Positions 17,081-26,184 of a DNA stretch of 64,000 bases are shown in pieces; within the stretch, counting starts at the first letter, position 1; each line of letters opens with the position of its first letter. A program made the translations under genes and the position numbers. The notes under the pieces were generated by a model that was not told the DNA's origin, did not search any database, and saw only the letters and a program-made list of their open reading frames with translations. The stretch spans positions 434,001 through 498,000 of the forward strand of contig CAVXIF010000011.1 of assembly GCA_963761775.1 (NCBI GenBank), read 5' to 3'. Source of the DNA: Parerythrobacter_A sp963761775 (lineage in GTDB: Bacteria; Pseudomonadota; Alphaproteobacteria; Sphingomonadales; Sphingomonadaceae).

Positions 17081-17791
17081 ATGCTGAAACCGCTTCTTCC
17101 TCTCGCCGCCCTTTCGCTGCTGTCCGCGCCTGCCTATGCCGGTGTCGAGGTGCAGTCCGAAGGACCGGTGGTGCAGCTGTCGGTGACGGAGACGGTCAAG
17201 GCCGCACCCGATATCGCCACTGTCGGAGCAGGCGTCTCGACGCGCGCCGCCACCGCGGTGGAAGCCATGCGGGCCAATGCGCGCGAGATGACCGCCATCG
17301 TCAATCGCATCAAGGCGCTGGGTATCGCCGAAGACGACATCCAGACCACCGGCGTCAACCTGAATGCCCGCTACGATTACAACCGCACGACGCAAAAACA
17401 GGTGTTTCAGGGATACGACGCCAGCAACCGGGTCAGCATCATCCTGCGCAATGTTGCGGAAACGGGGCCGACGCTGGACGCGCTGGTCGCGGCTGGGGCG
17501 ACCGATATCAACGGCCCCAGCTTCTCGATGGACGACGACACCGCCGCCAAGGCGCAGGCACGCGAGGCGGCAATGACGCGCGCGCTGGCGATGGGACGGC
17601 AGTATGCCGGCTGGAACGGATATAGCGATGTGCGCCTGCTGGAAGTCAGCGAGAACGTGGCAACCTCGCGCCCCCAGCCGATGATGCGCGAGAGTGTGGA
17701 AATACAGATGTCTGACGTGTCCACACCGATCCAGCCCGGGCTCGTCGGCACCAGCGTCACGGTCAGCGTTACCTACGAGATGACGCGCTAG
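17081..17791 (+). CDS. SIMPL domain-containing periplasmic protein
   Basis: A 236-residue secreted protein with a signal peptide (MLKPLLPLAALSLLSAPAYA, cleavage near 20) and a DUF541/SIMPL domain: VQLSVTETVKAAPDIATVG, IVNRIKALGIAEDDIQTTGVNL, and C-terminal PGLVGTSVTVSVTYEM. Family members are periplasmic or outer-membrane associated and are linked to oxidative stress resistance, mechanism unknown. ATG 17081 fits the signal peptide. It stands alone and is divergent from uup. Confidence 0.85.
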   Translation: MLKPLLPLAALSLLSAPAYAGVEVQSEGPVVQLSVTETVKAAPDIATVGAGVSTRAATAVEAMRANAREMTAIVNRIKALGIAEDDIQTTGVNLNARYDYNRTTQKQVFQGYDASNRVSIILRNVAETGPTLDALVAAGATDINGPSFSMDDDTAAKAQAREAAMTRALAMGRQYAGWNGYSDVRLLEVSENVATSRPQPMMRESVEIQMSDVSTPIQPGLVGTSVTVSVTYEMTR

Positions 17792-17830
17792 TTCAGGCGG
17801 TATTCAACGCGTCGGGGCTAAACCCGACCC

Positions 17831-18145
17831 ATGCAAAAGACAGTATTCCTTTCGCTTGCCCTTGCGGCGTCGCTGGCCTTTTCATCCGGTGGGGCATTCG
17901 CACAGCAGGCGCAGGAGCCCAAGACCGAACAGGGCGAGGCGCGCAAGGAGATGCGTGCCGGCAACACCTTGTCGCTGCGAGAGATCGAGCGCCGTATCTT
18001 GCCGGGCATGGCAGGCGCGGAATATCTCGGCCCCGCCTATGACAGCGCGGCCATGGCGTATCGCCTCAAATTCATTCGCGACGGGCGGGTCATGTTCATC
18101 GACGTGGATGCGCGCAACGGGCGGGTTATTCGCCGCAGCCGCTAA
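17831..18145 (+). CDS. PepSY domain-containing small periplasmic protein
   Basis: A 104-residue protein with a signal peptide (about residues 1-24, ending GAFAQ) and a compact PepSY-like C-terminal domain: LSLREIERRILPGMAGAEYLGP followed by YRLKFIRDGRVMFIDVDARNGRVI. PepSY domains inhibit proteases or bind partner proteins. It precedes a response regulator and a sensor kinase on the same strand, an arrangement seen often in alphaproteobacteria, suggesting an accessory periplasmic input to the two-component system. Confidence 0.75.
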   Translation: MQKTVFLSLALAASLAFSSGGAFAQQAQEPKTEQGEARKEMRAGNTLSLREIERRILPGMAGAEYLGPAYDSAAMAYRLKFIRDGRVMFIDVDARNGRVIRRSR

Positions 18146-18244
18146 CAGCGCGAACGCTAGGTGAACGGGCCGGTTGACGGGAACGCGCCGACGCACCAGA
18201 CATTTGCGACACACTGCTATCTACCGGTTCAGGGGACCACCCAC

Positions 18245-18925
18245 ATGCGCATTCTGATCGTCGAGGACGAGCCGACTTTGGGGCAACAGCTCAAATCCAC
18301 GCTGGAACAGACCGGCTATGCCGTGGATCTGTCGACCGATGGGGAGGATGGTCATTTCCTCGGCAGCACCGGGGATTACGACGCCGTCATCCTTGATCTC
18401 GGCTTGCCGGAAATCGACGGGCTGACCGTTCTCGGCATGTGGCGCAAGGAAGGCCGCGACTTTCCCGTACTGGTCCTGACTGCGCGCGACAGCTGGAGCG
18501 ACAAGGTCGCCGGGCTGGACGCGGGTGCGGACGATTATCTTGCCAAGCCTTTCCAGACCGAAGAGCTGATTGCGCGATTGCGCGCGCTCATCCGCCGCGC
18601 ATCGGGCAATACGTCCAGCGAGCTGATCGCGGGCGAAGTGCGGCTTGATACCCGGTCGGGCCGTGTCACGCGCGCAGGCGAACCGGTGAAGCTGACGGCG
18701 CAGGAATACAAGCTGCTGAGCTACCTGATGCACCACAAGGGCAAGGTCGTCAGCCGCACCGAATTGATCGAGCATATCTACGATCAGGACTTCGACCGTG
18801 ACAGCAACACCATCGAGGTATTCGTAACGCGCATTCGCAAGAAGCTGGGCGCGGAAGTCATCACTACTATACGCGGGCTGGGCTACAGTCTCGACGATCC
18901 TGCCGAGCAGCCGCGCGCTTCGTAA
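18245..18925 (+). CDS. OmpR/PhoB family response regulator
   Basis: A 226-residue transcription factor. Its receiver domain has the acidic pocket VEDE, the phosphorylated Asp51 in VILDLGLPEIDG, T in LTARD and Lys in AKPF; the winged-helix effector (about 126-220) has VKLTAQEYKLLSYLMHHKGKVVSR and IEVFVTRIRKKL. It is the cognate regulator of the kinase gene that follows, with AGGGGA upstream of its ATG. Homology is closest to PhoP/QseB-like regulators; target genes are not identifiable here. Confidence 0.93.
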   Translation: MRILIVEDEPTLGQQLKSTLEQTGYAVDLSTDGEDGHFLGSTGDYDAVILDLGLPEIDGLTVLGMWRKEGRDFPVLVLTARDSWSDKVAGLDAGADDYLAKPFQTEELIARLRALIRRASGNTSSELIAGEVRLDTRSGRVTRAGEPVKLTAQEYKLLSYLMHHKGKVVSRTELIEHIYDQDFDRDSNTIEVFVTRIRKKLGAEVITTIRGLGYSLDDPAEQPRAS

Positions 18926-18938
18926 TGGGCTGGCGGAA

Positions 18939-20396
18939 ATGAACGCCAATAGCGCCATTTCCGCATCCGGCGATACCGCGCCGCTGGCCGATGCCGAAGC
19001 CGCCACGCTAAGCGCGGAGATCGCAGGCGGTGCCGCGCCGCCGCATACCGGCAGCCTGTCGCGCCGGATGATGGCGATCGCGGCGGGGTGGATCCTGGTC
19101 CTGTTGCTGGCGGGCGGCTTTGCGCTGGACCGGGTGCTGGTCAATCTGGTCGAGCGCAATTTCGACGACCGGCTGGAATATCTGCTCAACGCCATGCTCG
19201 TGACGTCCGAGCTGGACCCCTATGGCGAAGTCTATTTCAACCGCCCCATCGGAGAGCCGCGCTTTCTGGAGCCGAATAGCGGCCTGTATTTCCAGATCAG
19301 CGCGCCCGGGCGCGAAGGCTATCCGTCGCGCTCGCTGTGGGACGAGCCACTCACCCTGAACACGCAATACGACGATTTCGAGCTGCATTTCTACGACAGC
19401 AACCAGATCCCGGGCGAGCCGCTGCGTATTGTCGAACGCAATGTGATCCTGCCCGATAGCGATACCCGCTGGACCTTTGCCGTTGCCAGCGACCGCGAAG
19501 AGCTGAACCAGACGGTGCGCCGCATCCGCAGCATCCTTTTATACAGCTTTGCGGTGCTGGCGCTGGGTCTGATGGCAATGGCGGCGGCGCAAAGCTGGTA
19601 TGGCCTACGCCCGTTGCGCCGGGTGCGCGCCGCCATTCAGCGCATCCGCACCGCCGGGTCGAACCGCGTTACCGACCCGCTGCCGCTGGAAGTGCAGCCG
19701 CTGGTGGAAGAGCTGAACATGCTGCTCGCCCATTCGGAACGGCAGGCGGAGGAAGCGCGCACCCACGCGGGCAATCTTGCCCATGCGCTCAAGACGCCGC
19801 TGACGGTGGTGAACAACGCCGCTACTGCGCATGCGCCCGACCTTGCAGACACGGTAATTCGGGAAGCGCGGACGATGCGCCGCCATGTCGACCATCACCT
19901 TGCACGGGCACGTGCCGTCGGACGGCGCGCCATCGGCATGGCCCGCACGCCCGTTTGCGAAAGCGCGGAAGCGGTGCGCCGCGCGGTCGAGCGGCTTTAT
20001 CCCGACGCCCGCTTCGACCTCGACGGACGCCGCAAGGCCGTGGTCGCGATCGAGCGACAGGATCTCGATGAAATCCTCGGCAACCTGATCGAGAACGCAG
20101 CGAAGTATGGTGGCGGTAGCGTGTTCGTGACGGTCGATGCCGAACCCGACAGTCCGCAATGCACCATTTGGGTGGAGGATGATGGCACGGGGATACCGCC
20201 AGCAGCGCGTGACGCAATTTTCGACCGGGGCGCGCGGCTCGATACCGGCAAGCCGGGCACGGGTCTGGGTCTCGCTATCGTTCGCGACGTGGCGGAAATA
20301 TACGGCGGCAGTGTCGATCTTGCGGAGAGTGAGGACCTGGGCGGTCTGCTGGTAAAGCTGAGCCTGCCGCGCGCTGCTGCCGTCGAGGTTCAGTGA
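18939..20396 (+). CDS. PhoQ/QseC-type sensor histidine kinase
   Basis: A 485-residue membrane kinase. After an unusual Ala/Gly-rich N-terminal extension of about 40 residues come helix 1 (about 45-66), a periplasmic sensor domain (about 67-195), helix 2 (about 197-217), HAMP and HisKA with HALKTPL, His282, then HATPase with NLIENAAKYGG (N box), VEDDGTGIP (G1) and GKPGTGLGLAIVRD (G2), all intact. It autophosphorylates and passes phosphate to the regulator 13 bp upstream. The ligand is unknown. Confidence 0.92.
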   Translation: MNANSAISASGDTAPLADAEAATLSAEIAGGAAPPHTGSLSRRMMAIAAGWILVLLLAGGFALDRVLVNLVERNFDDRLEYLLNAMLVTSELDPYGEVYFNRPIGEPRFLEPNSGLYFQISAPGREGYPSRSLWDEPLTLNTQYDDFELHFYDSNQIPGEPLRIVERNVILPDSDTRWTFAVASDREELNQTVRRIRSILLYSFAVLALGLMAMAAAQSWYGLRPLRRVRAAIQRIRTAGSNRVTDPLPLEVQPLVEELNMLLAHSERQAEEARTHAGNLAHALKTPLTVVNNAATAHAPDLADTVIREARTMRRHVDHHLARARAVGRRAIGMARTPVCESAEAVRRAVERLYPDARFDLDGRRKAVVAIERQDLDEILGNLIENAAKYGGGSVFVTVDAEPDSPQCTIWVEDDGTGIPPAARDAIFDRGARLDTGKPGTGLGLAIVRDVAEIYGGSVDLAESEDLGGLLVKLSLPRAAAVEVQ

Positions 20397-20448
20397 CCGT
20401 TCAAGCCCGTTCAGCTATTCGCAAAGAACACTGAACAATGGCGGTTGC

Positions 20449-21186
20449 ATGACCGCCGGATGGAGAAGACGTTTGCCGTTGCCGACCCTGAAAATCACTC
20501 TCGCCGCTGCCAGTGCTTTGGCGCTTGGAGCCTGCACCTCGTTTTACGATGACGGGTATGGCTACGGCTATGACGACGGATATGGCTACGGTTACGATAG
20601 TGGCTATGCCACGCCTTACAGCACCGGATACGGTTTCGGCTGGTATGACAATTTCTATTATCCCGGCGTCGGCATCCACGTTTTCGACCGGCGTGGCGAC
20701 CGCTTCCGCTGGAACAACCGCCAGCGCGCTTATTGGGAACGCCGGCGCGAATTGCGGCGCGATCGGCGCGAGCGTCGGGAGAACTGGTCCGGCTATTCAC
20801 GCGGGCGGGACGGTATCTATCGCGACGGACGGCGGGCCGAACGTCGCGCGGACACGCGCGCGGACCGTCGTGAGGAACGCCGTGTGGACAGGCGTACGGA
20901 ACGTCGCGAGGAAAGGCGTGCAGACCGCCGCACCGACCGACGCGAGGAACGCCGCGAACGGCGCCGCGTCGGTGGCGGTAACGCGAGCGCACCGGATGCA
21001 CGTGCGGAGCGGCGTGCAAACCGCGCGGAGCAGCGAAGCAACCGTGGGTCCGCAAGGGAAGCGCAGCGGCCCCAGCGTCCGCAGGCCGCTCCGCGCGCCC
21101 AGCCTTCGACACAACCTAGCGAACGTCGCCAGCGCCCCGCGAGGGTCCGCCGCGACAGTTCGCAGCCTGAAAAGCAGCCCGAATAG
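20449..21186 (+). CDS. lipoprotein with Gly/Tyr and Arg/Glu repeats
   Basis: A 245-residue low-complexity protein: signal peptide with lipobox ALALGAC (Cys about 29), then a Gly/Tyr/Asp-rich repeat (YGYGYDDGYGYGYD), a short folded-looking segment with GVGIHVFDRRGDRFRWNN, then a highly charged region built of RRxERREERR-like repeats (about 100-185) and a Gln/Pro-rich tail. Similar RcnB-like or YXWGXW-type lipoproteins occur in proteobacteria; no function is known. ATG 20449 is one start; a TTG at 20473 with GGAGAA 7 bases upstream fits a normal signal peptide better. It follows the two-component genes by 52 bp. Confidence 0.65.
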   Translation: MTAGWRRRLPLPTLKITLAAASALALGACTSFYDDGYGYGYDDGYGYGYDSGYATPYSTGYGFGWYDNFYYPGVGIHVFDRRGDRFRWNNRQRAYWERRRELRRDRRERRENWSGYSRGRDGIYRDGRRAERRADTRADRREERRVDRRTERREERRADRRTDRREERRERRRVGGGNASAPDARAERRANRAEQRSNRGSAREAQRPQRPQAAPRAQPSTQPSERRQRPARVRRDSSQPEKQPE

Positions 21187-21189
21187 GCG

Positions 21190-21477
21190 CTATTCGCCGC
21201 GCGCCTGCTGGTGGTGGCGGATCACTTCGTCGATAATGAAGCGCAGGAACTTCTCGCTGAATTCGGGATCCAGCTGGGCTTCCTCTGCCAGTGCACGCAG
21301 GCGGGCGATCTGCTTCTCCTCGCGCGCCGGATCGGCGGGCGGCAGGTCGCTGGTCGCCTTATAGGCACCGACCGCCTGCGTGATGCGGAACCTCTCGGCC
21401 AGCATGTGAACCAGTGCTGCGTCGATATTGTCGATACTGCGCCGGAAACGGGCAAGCTGGGGATCGCTGTCGGTCAT
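21190..21477 (-). CDS. chorismate mutase, AroQ class
   Basis: A 95-residue all-helical protein that rearranges chorismate to prephenate for Phe/Tyr synthesis. It matches the AroQ class: LARFRRSIDNIDAALVHMLAERFRITQAVGAYKATSDLPP, then REEKQIARLRALAEEAQL and a C-terminal helix FIIDEVIRHHQQ, with the expected Arg, Lys and Gln substrate contacts. ATG 21477 has AGGAG close upstream; longer in-frame starts are not conserved. It is divergent from the polyprenyl synthase gene. Confidence 0.92.
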   Translation of the reverse strand: MTDSDPQLARFRRSIDNIDAALVHMLAERFRITQAVGAYKATSDLPPADPAREEKQIARLRALAEEAQLDPEFSEKFLRFIIDEVIRHHQQARGE

Positions 21478-21568
21478 GATCGCACTCCTATCACGGCGAC
21501 TGCTGCGCCAGCAATCGTCCGCTTTGTCCTTGCCATTGCGCAGGCTGCCTCGCATGTTGCAAAGCACC

Positions 21569-22579
21569 ATGACGGCACAAATCGTTCCCCTGCCGACCCG
21601 TCGGCCTTCGCTCGATGCAATGTTGGCGCTGACCGCGCCGGGCATGAATGCCGTGAACACGGTTATACTCGACCGGATGCAGAGCGAGATTCCGCTGATA
21701 CCGGCACTGGCAGGCCACCTCATTTCGGGTGGCGGCAAGCGCCTGCGCCCGATGCTGACGCTCGCCGGGGCGGAGCTGGTCGGGTATCAGGGCGCGCGCC
21801 ACCATACGCTGGCCGCTGCGGTCGAGTTCATCCACACCGCGACCCTGCTGCATGACGATGTGGTGGACGGCAGCGAGATGCGGCGCGGCAAGGCGGCGGC
21901 CAATATCATCTTCGGCAATCCCGCTACCGTGCTGGTCGGCGATTTCCTGTTCAGCCGCAGTTTCGAACTGATGACCGAGGACGGCAGCCTGAAAGTGCTG
22001 AAAATCCTGTCCAACGCCAGCGCGGTAATTGCGGAGGGCGAGGTCGACCAGTTGACTGCGCAGCGCAAGATCGAAACGAGCGAGGAACGCTATCTGTCGA
22101 TTATCGGCGCGAAGACCGCCGCATTGTTCGCCGCCGCCAGCCGCATCGCCGCCGTCGTCGCCGAATGCGGCGAGCGCGAGGAGCGGGCGCTGGACGATTA
22201 CGGCCGCAATCTGGGCGTCGCGTTCCAACTGGTGGACGATGCCATCGATTACGATTCCGACGCCGCTGCTATGGGCAAGGATCGCGGCGACGATTTCCGC
22301 GAGGGCAAGATGACGCTGCCGGTGATCCTCGCCTATGCGCGCGGCACGGAGGAAGAGCGCGCATTCTGGCAATCGGCGATTTCGGGCGTTCGCAACGGCG
22401 CGGACGAGCTGGAGCGGGCCATCGCGCTGATCGCCAAATACGATGCGCTGGCAGCCACGCGGGAACGCGCGCGCCACTTTGCCGACCGTGCGAAGGATGC
22501 AATCAGCATCTTTCCCGACAGCAAGGCGCGCGCCGCGATGGCGGAAGCCGCCGATTTCGCGGTGGCGCGCGGGTATTGA
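21569..22579 (+). CDS. ispB: polyprenyl diphosphate synthase (octaprenyl/decaprenyl type)
   Basis: A trans-prenyltransferase that builds the long isoprenoid tail of ubiquinone. The 336-residue protein has both Asp-rich motifs: LLHDDVVDGSEMRRG (first) and LVDDAIDYDSD (second), plus GGGKRLRPML near the N-terminus and the chain-length region ahead of the first motif. Chain length cannot be read with certainty; sphingomonads usually make Q-10. ATG 21569 is used, with an alternative at 21554. Confidence 0.93.
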   Translation: MTAQIVPLPTRRPSLDAMLALTAPGMNAVNTVILDRMQSEIPLIPALAGHLISGGGKRLRPMLTLAGAELVGYQGARHHTLAAAVEFIHTATLLHDDVVDGSEMRRGKAAANIIFGNPATVLVGDFLFSRSFELMTEDGSLKVLKILSNASAVIAEGEVDQLTAQRKIETSEERYLSIIGAKTAALFAAASRIAAVVAECGEREERALDDYGRNLGVAFQLVDDAIDYDSDAAAMGKDRGDDFREGKMTLPVILAYARGTEEERAFWQSAISGVRNGADELERAIALIAKYDALAATRERARHFADRAKDAISIFPDSKARAAMAEAADFAVARGY

Positions 22580-22612
22580 GCCTTAGCGCAGTCCGCGCTT
22601 AACTCTCTCTCG

Positions 22613-25075
22613 ATGGCCGAAACGCTCCCAATTCATGCCGTCCTGCCGGAACTGCTGACGGCGTTGGACGCCTTCGGAGCCGCCGTTCTCGTCGCTCCGC
22701 CGGGCGCTGGCAAGACGACAGCGGTTGCGCCAGCCTTGCTCGACCAGAGCTGGTGCGACGGGGAAGTCATCCTGCTCAGCCCGCGCCGGGTCGCTGCCCG
22801 CGCGGCGGCGGAGCGCATGGCGGAAATGCTGGACGAGCCGGTCGGGCGAACGGTCGGCTACCTCACGCGCATGGACAGCCGCACCGGCCCCGACACACGC
22901 ATCCTGGTAATGACCGAAGCGATTTTCGTGAACCGCCTGCTCGACGATGCGGAGTTGCCCGGCGTTTCGGCGGTGTTGTTCGACGAGGCGCATGAGCGGC
23001 ATCTCGACAGCGATCTGGGCCTCGCGCTGGCGCTGGAAACCCGCGCGGCGTTGCGGCCCGACCTGCGCATCTGCGTGATGTCCGCCACCATAGACGGCGC
23101 ACGGTTCGCGTCATTGTTGGGCGCAGAAGCGCCCGTAATCGAGAGCGAGGGTCGCGCTTACCCGCTCGATATCCGCTGGCTGGACGCGCACGCCGATGCG
23201 CGAACCGAGGACGCGATGGCCGCTGCGGTGGCGTTGGCGTGGCGAGAAACCGACGGCGATATTCTGGCGTTCCTGCCCGGCGTGCGCGAGATCGAACGCA
23301 CATGCGAGCGGCTGGAGGCGCGCTTTCCGGATACCCCGATCCTGCCGCTGCACGGGCAAGTCCTTCCGGCGGAACAGCGCATGGCGATACGCCGCGATGC
23401 GCAAGGACGACGGCGCATCGTGCTGGCGACGGCCATTGCCGAGACTTCGTTGACGCTGGACGGGGTGCGGGTCGTCGTCGATAGCGGGTTGAGCCGCCAA
23501 GCCACGTTCGACCATGCCGCAGGTACGACGCGCTTGGAAACGCGCCGCGCCAGCCAGGCAGCGGCGGGCCAGCGGGCGGGGCGTGCGGCGCGACAGGGGC
23601 CGGGGGTCGCCTATCGCCTGTGGGCCGAAGCCGCGCATCCGGGCCGCCCGCCATACGCACCGCCGGAAATCGAGACGGCCGATCTTGCGCCGCTGGTCCT
23701 GTCGCTGGCGCGATGGGGGGCGGGCGATCCGCAGTCGCTCCCGTGGCTCGATGCGCCCCCCGAAGCGTCGATTGCGTCGGCGCGCGGAAGGCTGGAAAAG
23801 CTGGGCGCATTGGATGATGGCGGGTGCATTACCGATTGGGGGCGGAAGGTCGCGGCGTTGCCGATGGACCCGGTTTCGGCTGCGGCGGTACTGTTCGGTG
23901 GGCGCGCCGGGTGTTCGGGAGACGTGGCCAAGCTCGTACTGCTTGCGCAGGAACGCGGGCTTGGGGGTCGGGGTGAGGATTTGCTCGCGCGGCTGGCGCG
24001 TTGGGATAGCGATCGGGGCAAGCGCGCCGCGGCGAGCCGCAAGCTGGCAGCGCGCTGGGCGAGGGCGGCTGAGAAATTGCTCGCCCCTGAAACCGAGGCA
24101 GTGCCCTCGGCCCGAACGGATGGGGGTGGCAGTGCAATCTGCCTCGCCCTCGCGAATCCGGACAATATCGCAAACCGCCGTTCGGCTTCGGGCGAGCACT
24201 GGGTCAGCGCCGGCGGACGCGGCTATATACTCGATCCGGCGAGCCCGCTGAACCGCGCGGAGTGGCTGATTGTGGTCGATGCGCAGGGTCAGGCGAAAGG
24301 CGCGCGGATCACGGCGGCGGCGGAACTGGCGGCGGATGATGTCGAACATGCGCTTGATGATCTGATCGAAAGCCGTTCTGTGCTTAACTGGAATAACGAG
24401 GCGAGGCGGGTCGAGGCGCGCCTCGAACGGCGGCTTGGCACGATCATGCTGGCCAGCGGTCCCGATCCGGTACCTGACGACGCGGCGGTTGTGGATATGC
24501 TTGTCGAAAAAGGCGGCAAAGCTGTGGAGATGCTGGTGCCCGCAGCTTTGCTGGCGCGCGGGCAGTATGCCGGAATCGAGGCGTTATCGCCCCATGCATT
24601 ACGCGACACGGCAGACCAGTGGCTTCGTCCGCTAGTGGAAGGGCGCACGAATTTGGCTCTTCTCGAAAGCAGAGTTGCCGAGGCTGTGCTGGCGACACTG
24701 CCCTGGTCCGACCAAGAGCTACTGCGTGATGCCGCCCCTGCCAGTTTCACAACGCCGGCAGGCACGACGCATGCGATAGATTATGCCGGGGACGATGCGC
24801 CCAGTGTAACGGTCCGCGTGCAGGCGATGTTCGGGCTGGACCGCCATCCACAGATCGGCGCGCAGGGTGAGCGGGTGCCGCTGCTGCTGAAACTTACCAG
24901 TCCCGCGAACCGTCCGGTGCAGGCGACGCGCGACTTGCCCGGCTTCTGGCGCGGCAGCTGGGCCGATGTGCGCAAGGATATGAAGGGGCGCTATCCCAAA
25001 CATCGCTGGCCAGACGAACCGTGGCTGGAAACGCCCAGCCTGAAGACCCGCAAGGCGTTCGAACGCAAGCGGTAG
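22613..25075 (+). CDS. hrpB: ATP-dependent helicase HrpB
   Basis: An 820-residue DEAH-box helicase of the HrpA/HrpB group. It has Walker A APPGAGKTTAVAP (about 26-38), VLFDEAHERHLDSDLG (DEAH), MSATIDGARF, RIVLATAIAETSLTLDGV and QRAGRAARQGPGV (motif VI), followed by HA2 and the HrpB C-terminal domain ending WPDEPWLETP. HrpB acts on RNA in some bacteria; the precise substrate is unclear. Length is normal and the frame is intact. It is a single gene. Confidence 0.95.
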   Translation: MAETLPIHAVLPELLTALDAFGAAVLVAPPGAGKTTAVAPALLDQSWCDGEVILLSPRRVAARAAAERMAEMLDEPVGRTVGYLTRMDSRTGPDTRILVMTEAIFVNRLLDDAELPGVSAVLFDEAHERHLDSDLGLALALETRAALRPDLRICVMSATIDGARFASLLGAEAPVIESEGRAYPLDIRWLDAHADARTEDAMAAAVALAWRETDGDILAFLPGVREIERTCERLEARFPDTPILPLHGQVLPAEQRMAIRRDAQGRRRIVLATAIAETSLTLDGVRVVVDSGLSRQATFDHAAGTTRLETRRASQAAAGQRAGRAARQGPGVAYRLWAEAAHPGRPPYAPPEIETADLAPLVLSLARWGAGDPQSLPWLDAPPEASIASARGRLEKLGALDDGGCITDWGRKVAALPMDPVSAAAVLFGGRAGCSGDVAKLVLLAQERGLGGRGEDLLARLARWDSDRGKRAAASRKLAARWARAAEKLLAPETEAVPSARTDGGGSAICLALANPDNIANRRSASGEHWVSAGGRGYILDPASPLNRAEWLIVVDAQGQAKGARITAAAELAADDVEHALDDLIESRSVLNWNNEARRVEARLERRLGTIMLASGPDPVPDDAAVVDMLVEKGGKAVEMLVPAALLARGQYAGIEALSPHALRDTADQWLRPLVEGRTNLALLESRVAEAVLATLPWSDQELLRDAAPASFTTPAGTTHAIDYAGDDAPSVTVRVQAMFGLDRHPQIGAQGERVPLLLKLTSPANRPVQATRDLPGFWRGSWADVRKDMKGRYPKHRWPDEPWLETPSLKTRKAFERKR

Positions 25076-25114
25076 GACTTGCGCTGGCGAGCGGGACGCG
25101 GCACTGCACTTTTC

Positions 25115-25393
25115 ATGTCAGCCCGTATTTATCAACGCCCGAAACATGCCATGCAGTCGGGCCGCGCGCGCACCGACGAATGGGTGCTGGAATTCGAACA
25201 GTCCGAAGCGCGCCAGGCCGATCCGCTGATGGGCTGGACCGGCAGCGGCGATACGCAAGCGCAGGTGCAGCTGACCTTTCCGGACAAGGATGCGGCCAAA
25301 GCCTATGCCGCGAAACATGGCATCCCCGCGCGGGTCCATGCCACGCCGCACAAATCACTCAAATTGCAGGCTTACGCCGACAATTTCCGTTAG
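25115..25393 (+). CDS. complex I NDUFS4-type accessory subunit
   Basis: A 92-residue protein: MSARIYQRPKHAMQSGRARTDEW at the start and PLMGWTGSGDTQAQVQLTFPDKDAAKAYAAKHGI in the middle identify the ETC complex I 18 kDa (NDUFS4) family, shared by alphaproteobacteria and mitochondria. It binds the peripheral arm of NADH:ubiquinone oxidoreductase and stabilises it. ATG 25115 matches the family N-terminus. Its stop overlaps that of the convergent repeat-protein gene. The nuo operon is not in this window. Confidence 0.93.
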   Translation: MSARIYQRPKHAMQSGRARTDEWVLEFEQSEARQADPLMGWTGSGDTQAQVQLTFPDKDAAKAYAAKHGIPARVHATPHKSLKLQAYADNFR

Positions 25394-25878
25394 CTAGTAA
25401 CGAGGTCTATCCGCCCTGCGCGATAGGCATCGCGGCAATCGCTGGCATCGTGCAGGACATCGGCTTCCAGCAACGGCGTCTGCGTCATGCCTTCGCCGGT
25501 AAAGCGGCGGTCGTCGCATTCGCCATCGCGCGCGAAATCTCCGTCGTCATCGCCGAAATCGATATAGCTGGTGTCGCGCACTGCCGCGTCCGCCGCCGCG
25601 CCTGACACAGTACTGGTCTCAGCGTCGCTGCGAACCCTTATCAGACCCCGCTCGAACGCATTGCGACAATCGGTTGCATCGCGCCCGGTATCCTGTGGCA
25701 ACAGGGTGGTGCTGGTCATGCCGTCGCCTGCAAAGCGGGGATCGTCGCATTCGCCGTCCCTGGCCCAGGTACTGCTGTCATCCCCGAAATCGACGGTTTG
25801 TGCATGGGCAATCTGCGGGGCAGCGACAGCCATCGCGCAGGCTATTGACAAGGCAGAGACATGTTTAGGGTTGCGCAT
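25390..25878 (-). CDS. secreted protein with two DGECDD repeats
   Basis: A 162-residue exported protein with signal peptide (about 1-26, ending IAHAQ). The mature part is two tandem copies (about 29-75 and 105-152) of a motif FGDD-x4-ARDGECDDxRFxGxGMTxTxLLxxD followed by ADCRNAF-like sequence. Each copy has two conserved Cys, so an intra-repeat disulfide is plausible; the acidic DGECDD loop could bind calcium. I recall the motif from other alphaproteobacteria but know no assigned function. ATG 25878 is used. Confidence 0.65.
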   Translation of the reverse strand: MRNPKHVSALSIACAMAVAAPQIAHAQTVDFGDDSSTWARDGECDDPRFAGDGMTSTTLLPQDTGRDATDCRNAFERGLIRVRSDAETSTVSGAAADAAVRDTSYIDFGDDDGDFARDGECDDRRFTGEGMTQTPLLEADVLHDASDCRDAYRAGRIDLVTS

Positions 25879-25999
25879 TCGGTGCAATTCCAATGGCTTG
25901 CGTAACTAACGCGAACAGTATTGGCAATAAAGCCGCGCGATGTCCAATCGCCGCGCGACTAGCTTGCATTTCACGCGCTTCGCGCACATATCGCGCACC

Positions 26000-26087
26000 G
26001 GGAGTCGGGTGGACGTTTGCGTTCGCTCACCGGGTCAGGTCCGGAAGGAAGCAGCCCAGGTGAATTGCGGCGGGTCGCCCGGCTCCT
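26000..26087 (+). ncRNA. ffs: signal recognition particle RNA, small bacterial type
   Basis: It carries the conserved SRP core GGTCAGGTCCGGAAGGAAGC with the GGAA tetraloop, then the matching 3' internal-loop strand AGCAGCCCAGGTGAA. The ends pair: GGAGTCGGGTGGAC at 26001 with GTCGCCCGGCTCC ending at 26086, through G-U pairs. This is the 4.5S-like scaffold that binds Ffh. Ends are estimated from pairing. It lies just upstream of dnaX on the same strand. Confidence 0.93.
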
Positions 26088-26184
26088 AACTCTAACTTCG
26101 TATCGCGCGCAGTTTGCGCCAAGGTTTGCCCGCGACATTTAGGCCCATGACATTTCGGGAGCTGCGGCCTACCCTCGCGGCACG

